DNA from: JASJAR01 sp039198225
GTDB lineage: Bacteria; Pseudomonadota; Alphaproteobacteria; Rhodobacterales; Rhodobacteraceae
Direction: 5' to 3'
NCBI GenBank assembly: GCA_039198225.1
Contig: JBCCTQ010000018.1
Coordinates: 17,382 to 81,381 of the forward strand
DNA length: 64,000 nucleotides
Position 1 is the stretch's first letter, and each line of letters begins with the position of its first letter. Under the pieces are notes generated by a model, which was given only the letters and a program-made list of their open reading frames with translations, ran no database searches and had not been told where the DNA came from. This document shows, one piece after another, positions 60,916 to 64,000 of this stretch. The translations under genes and the position numbers were made by a program.

Positions 60916-62013
60916 ATGGATCGGTTCGACACGTCAAACGCCACCGACACGATGTTCGCGGTCGTGACCACAGGGAACGGTGACTTTGATAAATTGGAGT
61001 ACCGGAAGGTACCCAAGCCTCAGTTGCGTACCGGTGAGGTTCTGCTTCGGGTGCTCGCCGCAGGCGTAAACAACACCGAGATCAACACACGGCTTGGCTG
61101 GTACTCCTCGAGCGTGACCGACAGCACCGACCAAATGGCCGAACGACAAGCCATCACCGCAGAGCATAAGTCTGACGGTGGGTGGAACGAGGCCACGCCG
61201 TTTCCCCTCATTCAAGGCACCGATTGCTGCGGTCGAGTGATGGAACTCGGCGAAGGAGCGACAGGTTTGGAGATCGAAGACCGTGTCCTTGTGCGCGCCT
61301 GCATGCGGCCGGAGGGCTATAAATCCATGGAGAATGTGTGGATGGGGTCCGATTTTGACGGGGCGTTTGCCGAATATGTCCGCGTCCCGGCCCAAGAGGT
61401 TTTTCCCGTCAGGTCGAACTGGTCCGATGAAGAACTCGCCACCTTGCCTTGTGCCTATGGGACAGCTGAGAACATGCTCCACCGGGCGAAGCTCGAGGCG
61501 GACGAAGATGTGCTTATTACTGGAGCGTCGGGCGGCGTTGGCAGTGCCGCCGTCCAGCTCGCGCGTCGGCGCGGCGCGCGGATCACGGCAATAGCGGGTG
61601 CATCAAAAATCGCTCAAGTTCAAGAACTTGGCGCGCAGGACGCGGTTGCACGCGGAGAGGATTTGATCGGCGCTTTGGGAGAGAATTCGGTGGATCTTGT
61701 GGTCGACAATGTGGGCGGCGAGAACTTTCCGAAATTGCTCCGCTTGCTGCGCCGTGGCGGGCGCTATGTCTCGTCCGGCGCCATAGCCGGGCCCTTCGTT
61801 TCGCTCGATATGCGAGAGATGTATCTAAAAGACATCCGCCTCATTGGGACGACGGCTTGGGATGAACCGGTTTTTCCCAACCTGATCTCTTACGTGGAAA
61901 AGAATGAGATCAGACCGCTCCTCGCGGGTGTATTCCCGTTATCTGAGATTGCCGCGGCACAGAGGGAATTCCTGGCAAAAACGCATGTCGGAAAGATGGT
62001 TTTGGTTCCGTGA
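60916..62013 (+). CDS. Zinc-free quinone oxidoreductase / alcohol dehydrogenase family (MDR)
   Basis: 365 residues from ATG 60916 (an open frame upstream reaches 60847). GroES-like N-terminal domain: LRVLAAGVNNTEINTRLGWY, then FPLIQGTDCCGRVMELGEGA. The NAD(P)-binding site is VLITGASGGVGSAAVQLARR. There is no cluster for structural zinc, which points to quinone oxidoreductase-type chemistry. It is 44 bp upstream of the HAD phosphatase gene and so may be cotranscribed with the compatible-solute genes, though its role there is not known. It is divergent from the guanidine operon across a 193-bp gap. Confidence 0.85.
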   Translation: MDRFDTSNATDTMFAVVTTGNGDFDKLEYRKVPKPQLRTGEVLLRVLAAGVNNTEINTRLGWYSSSVTDSTDQMAERQAITAEHKSDGGWNEATPFPLIQGTDCCGRVMELGEGATGLEIEDRVLVRACMRPEGYKSMENVWMGSDFDGAFAEYVRVPAQEVFPVRSNWSDEELATLPCAYGTAENMLHRAKLEADEDVLITGASGGVGSAAVQLARRRGARITAIAGASKIAQVQELGAQDAVARGEDLIGALGENSVDLVVDNVGGENFPKLLRLLRRGGRYVSSGAIAGPFVSLDMREMYLKDIRLIGTTAWDEPVFPNLISYVEKNEIRPLLAGVFPLSEIAAAQREFLAKTHVGKMVLVP

Positions 62014-62057
62014 AGCCCACTTGTCGTGCCGTTTGATGTCGATTATGCGCAGCGGCC

Positions 62058-62831
62058 ATGCGGGCAATGATCGTCACCGACTTGGACGGCACTCTTCTTG
62101 ATCATCGCAACTATTCCTATGAAGCCGCGCTCCCGGCGCTAGAGAAAGTCAAAGCCGCACGCATCCCACTGGTGCTGGCAAGCAGCAAGACCGAAGCTGA
62201 GATTATGGTCTTGCATCAAGAACTGGACCTTGGCGACGTGCCCGCAATCGTTGAAAATGGCGCGGGTGTCGTAACGCCCGGTGAGCGCTCCAGCCCAAGT
62301 GTGGATGTCTACAACTCAATTCGAAGAGCGTTGGACGATGTCCTTCCGAGATTGCGGCGGGCTTTTGATGGTTTCGGAGATATGGACCCGAAGGACATTG
62401 CAGCTCAGACCGGTTTGACCGATGCGGCTGCGGAGTTGGCCCGAGAAAGGCAATTTTCAGAACCGGGCCTTTGGACTGGGACAGACAGCGAGCTTCTTGA
62501 ATTGCAGGAGGTTTTGGCGAGTTCTGGAATTGCAGCCCGGTTTGGAGGCCGGTTTCTCACGCTCTCGATGGGGCACACCAAGGCGGACGCGGTCCGCGAT
62601 GTTGCGGCGTCACTGGAGAGGGACTTCGTAGTGGCCCTCGGAGATGCCCCTAACGATATTGAGATGATCGAATTGGCAGATATTGGAGTGATTGTCCGGA
62701 ATGATCATGGAACGCAGATTGAGATGCTCCCCGGCGAAACCACCGGTCAAATCCGAAGAACAAACCGGGAGGGTCCGGCCGGTTGGAACGCCGCCGTGCT
62801 TCAGATATTGACTGAGCTCGAGGGACTCTGA
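62058..62831 (+). CDS. HAD-IIB phosphatase, mannosyl/glucosyl-3-phosphoglycerate phosphatase
   Basis: 257 residues. HAD motif I is MIVTDLDGTLLDHRNYSYEA, motif II VLASSKTEAEI, motif III is the Lys in GHTKADAVRD, and motif IV VALGDAPNDIEMIELADIGV. The family (MPGP) removes phosphate from mannosyl- or glucosyl-3-phosphoglycerate to make the compatible solute mannosyl- or glucosylglycerate. The next gene, 12 bp downstream, encodes the matching glycosyltransferase of GpgS type, so glucosylglycerate is the likely product. Confidence 0.88.
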   Translation: MRAMIVTDLDGTLLDHRNYSYEAALPALEKVKAARIPLVLASSKTEAEIMVLHQELDLGDVPAIVENGAGVVTPGERSSPSVDVYNSIRRALDDVLPRLRRAFDGFGDMDPKDIAAQTGLTDAAAELARERQFSEPGLWTGTDSELLELQEVLASSGIAARFGGRFLTLSMGHTKADAVRDVAASLERDFVVALGDAPNDIEMIELADIGVIVRNDHGTQIEMLPGETTGQIRRTNREGPAGWNAAVLQILTELEGL

Positions 62832-62843
62832 GGGGCATGGCGG

Positions 62844-64000
62844 ATGGCTGACTTTCACCAAAACGGCAACATTGCCCAATTCCACAACCTCCGCTCGCGT
62901 CCCATCGACGAGCTGGAATACGAACTTGAAGGCTTTGCATCTAAACGAAAAATTTCGCTTATCCTGCCGTCACTCTTCTCTGAACTGCACGGTCCCGCCC
63001 TAGGGCCGACACTCCAAGTGCTTTCGAAAGTTCGCTATTTGCATCGGATTATAATCGGCCTCGATCGCGCCGATGAACAGCAATACCGAATGGCGAGAGA
63101 CTTCTTTTCGGTCCTCCCGCAGGACCATGTGGTCATCTGGAATGACTCGCCACGTCTTCTCTCTTTCCAAGATCGCCTAACGCAGCTCGGCTTGGCACCG
63201 CAAGAGGAAGGTAAGGGTAAAAATGTTTGGACGTCGATCGGCTATCTTCTGGGATGTGCGGACACTTCGGTAATGGCGATCCACGATTGCGATATCGTGA
63301 CATATGACCGGGATCTTCTGGCTCGCTTGGTCTATCCGGTGGCCAATCCAAATTTTTCCTACCAGCTTTCAAAAGGCTTCTATGCGCGCGTCGGTGGCGG
63401 CAAATTAAATGGCCGCGTTATGCGGTTGCTCATCAGTCCATTGCTGATTGCACTCAAGAAAGTCGTCGGGGACAACGATTATATCGATTATTTAAGGAGT
63501 TTCCGTTACCCGCTTTCGGGCGAGTTCGCGATGCGTACGGCAATGCTTCCGGATTTGCGAATTCCCTCCGATTGGGGTTTGGAAATTGGGGTGTTATCTG
63601 AGGCGTGGCGCAATCTTGGGCGCAATGCGGTGTGCCAGGTCGAGATTGCCGACATTTATGATCACAAACACCAATCCGTCAGTCCGGACGATGCGGAGGC
63701 TGGTCTCAATCGGATGTCGACCGATATCTGCAAAGCAGTTTTCCGAAAGCTCGCGACGGAGGGAATTGTTTTTACTCCCAATGTGTTCCGTACATTGAAG
63801 GCGACGTATTACCGGCGAGCATTGGATCTTTTGGAGGTCTATGCCGATGAAGCTACAATGAATGGCCTCTCCCTCGACCGCCATGCGGAAGAAGAGACAA
63901 TTGAGCTATTCGCAGAAAATATCGTGCGAGCTGGCACGGTATTTTTGGATAATCCACAAGAATCCCCGTTCATCCCGAATTGGAGCCGCGTCAATGCAGC
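62844..64000 (+). CDS. gpgS: Glucosyl-3-phosphoglycerate synthase (GT81 type), partial at right edge
   Basis: Read by eye from ATG 62844; 385 codons open to the window end. It opens MADFHQNGNIAQFHNL and continues with ISLILPSLFSELHGPALG, the nucleotide-sugar site AIHDCDIVTYDRDLLARLVY (the DxD-type region), KLNGRVMRLL, YPLSGEFAMR, IPSDWGLEIGVLSE and CQVEIADIYDHKHQ. These match bacterial GpgS of the Persephonella/Methanococcoides type, which joins glucose from NDP-glucose to 3-phosphoglycerate. Cytosolic. GC is visibly lower than in the rest of the window, suggesting acquisition. Only the last few dozen residues are missing. Confidence 0.9.
   Translation, partial: MADFHQNGNIAQFHNLRSRPIDELEYELEGFASKRKISLILPSLFSELHGPALGPTLQVLSKVRYLHRIIIGLDRADEQQYRMARDFFSVLPQDHVVIWNDSPRLLSFQDRLTQLGLAPQEEGKGKNVWTSIGYLLGCADTSVMAIHDCDIVTYDRDLLARLVYPVANPNFSYQLSKGFYARVGGGKLNGRVMRLLISPLLIALKKVVGDNDYIDYLRSFRYPLSGEFAMRTAMLPDLRIPSDWGLEIGVLSEAWRNLGRNAVCQVEIADIYDHKHQSVSPDDAEAGLNRMSTDICKAVFRKLATEGIVFTPNVFRTLKATYYRRALDLLEVYADEATMNGLSLDRHAEEETIELFAENIVRAGTVFLDNPQESPFIPNWSRVNA

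Noticed and set aside
1..64000. CRISPR arrays, insertion sequences or prophage
   Set aside because: No regular short repeats, transposase, integrase or phage structural genes were seen anywhere in the window.

Overview
The window comes from a GC-rich alphaproteobacterium, almost certainly a member of the Rhodobacterales (roseobacter type). I infer this from a B12-dependent ribonucleotide reductase, an IalB-family protein, a VPLPA-CTERM protein, a choice-of-anchor-L/Hint-domain protein, and the conserved orders rsfS-rlmH-gpmI-envC-ctpA-rppH, tamA-tamB and leuC..leuD..leuB. No phage, insertion sequence, CRISPR array or rRNA was seen. One tRNA-Pro(CGG) is present.

Layout. 1-2250: an nrdJ-like gene (minus) overlapping a DUF1653 gene cut by the left edge. 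2250-5011: a GST and a PAS-GGDEF-EAL protein. 5171-8365: a likely zinc-regulated DUF2796 / ABC / DUF3299 cluster with a candidate Zur box. 8418-14786: serB, an IalB protein, rlmN, an orphan BrnA-like protein, a LOG protein, dapD and two unknown genes. 14772-18174: Hint-domain secreted protein, dapE, GNAT. 18219-24915 (minus): MltB-type transglycosylase, RNase R, and a DnaE2 polymerase lacking its C-terminal domain. 24941-27268 (minus): GNAT, class III alcohol dehydrogenase, apt. 27342-28130: a tiny divergent ORF, a ribbon-helix-helix microprotein with a palindromic site, and a hairpin-rich non-coding stretch. 28168-33603 (minus): rppH, ctpA, envC-like, gpmI, rlmH, rsfS. 33720-40431 (minus): tamB, tamA, SOUL protein.

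40651-49140 holds the leucine genes leuC, leuD and leuB. Among them lie a VPLPA-CTERM protein with its own terminator, a membrane protein, an endonuclease/exonuclease/phosphatase family protein, and a LysR regulator divergent from an epimerase. A DMT transporter and tRNA-Pro(CGG) follow. From 50.5 kb the content looks accessory: LacI regulator plus phytanoyl-CoA dioxygenase, GFA protein, XRE regulator, fatty acid desaturase plus PhnD-like protein, an alcohol dehydrogenase-like protein, and a glucosylglycerate-type pair (HAD phosphatase and GpgS synthase, cut by the right edge) with visibly lower GC.

The most interesting system is at 56218-60722 (minus). A guanidine-I (ykkC) riboswitch, recognised from its conserved blocks, heads an operon of SsuA/NrtA-type binding protein, permease, ATPase, an agmatinase-like ureohydrolase with a long N-terminus, and a small His-rich protein. 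I read this as guanidine import and nickel-dependent guanidine hydrolysis, with the His-rich protein a candidate metal-delivery partner.
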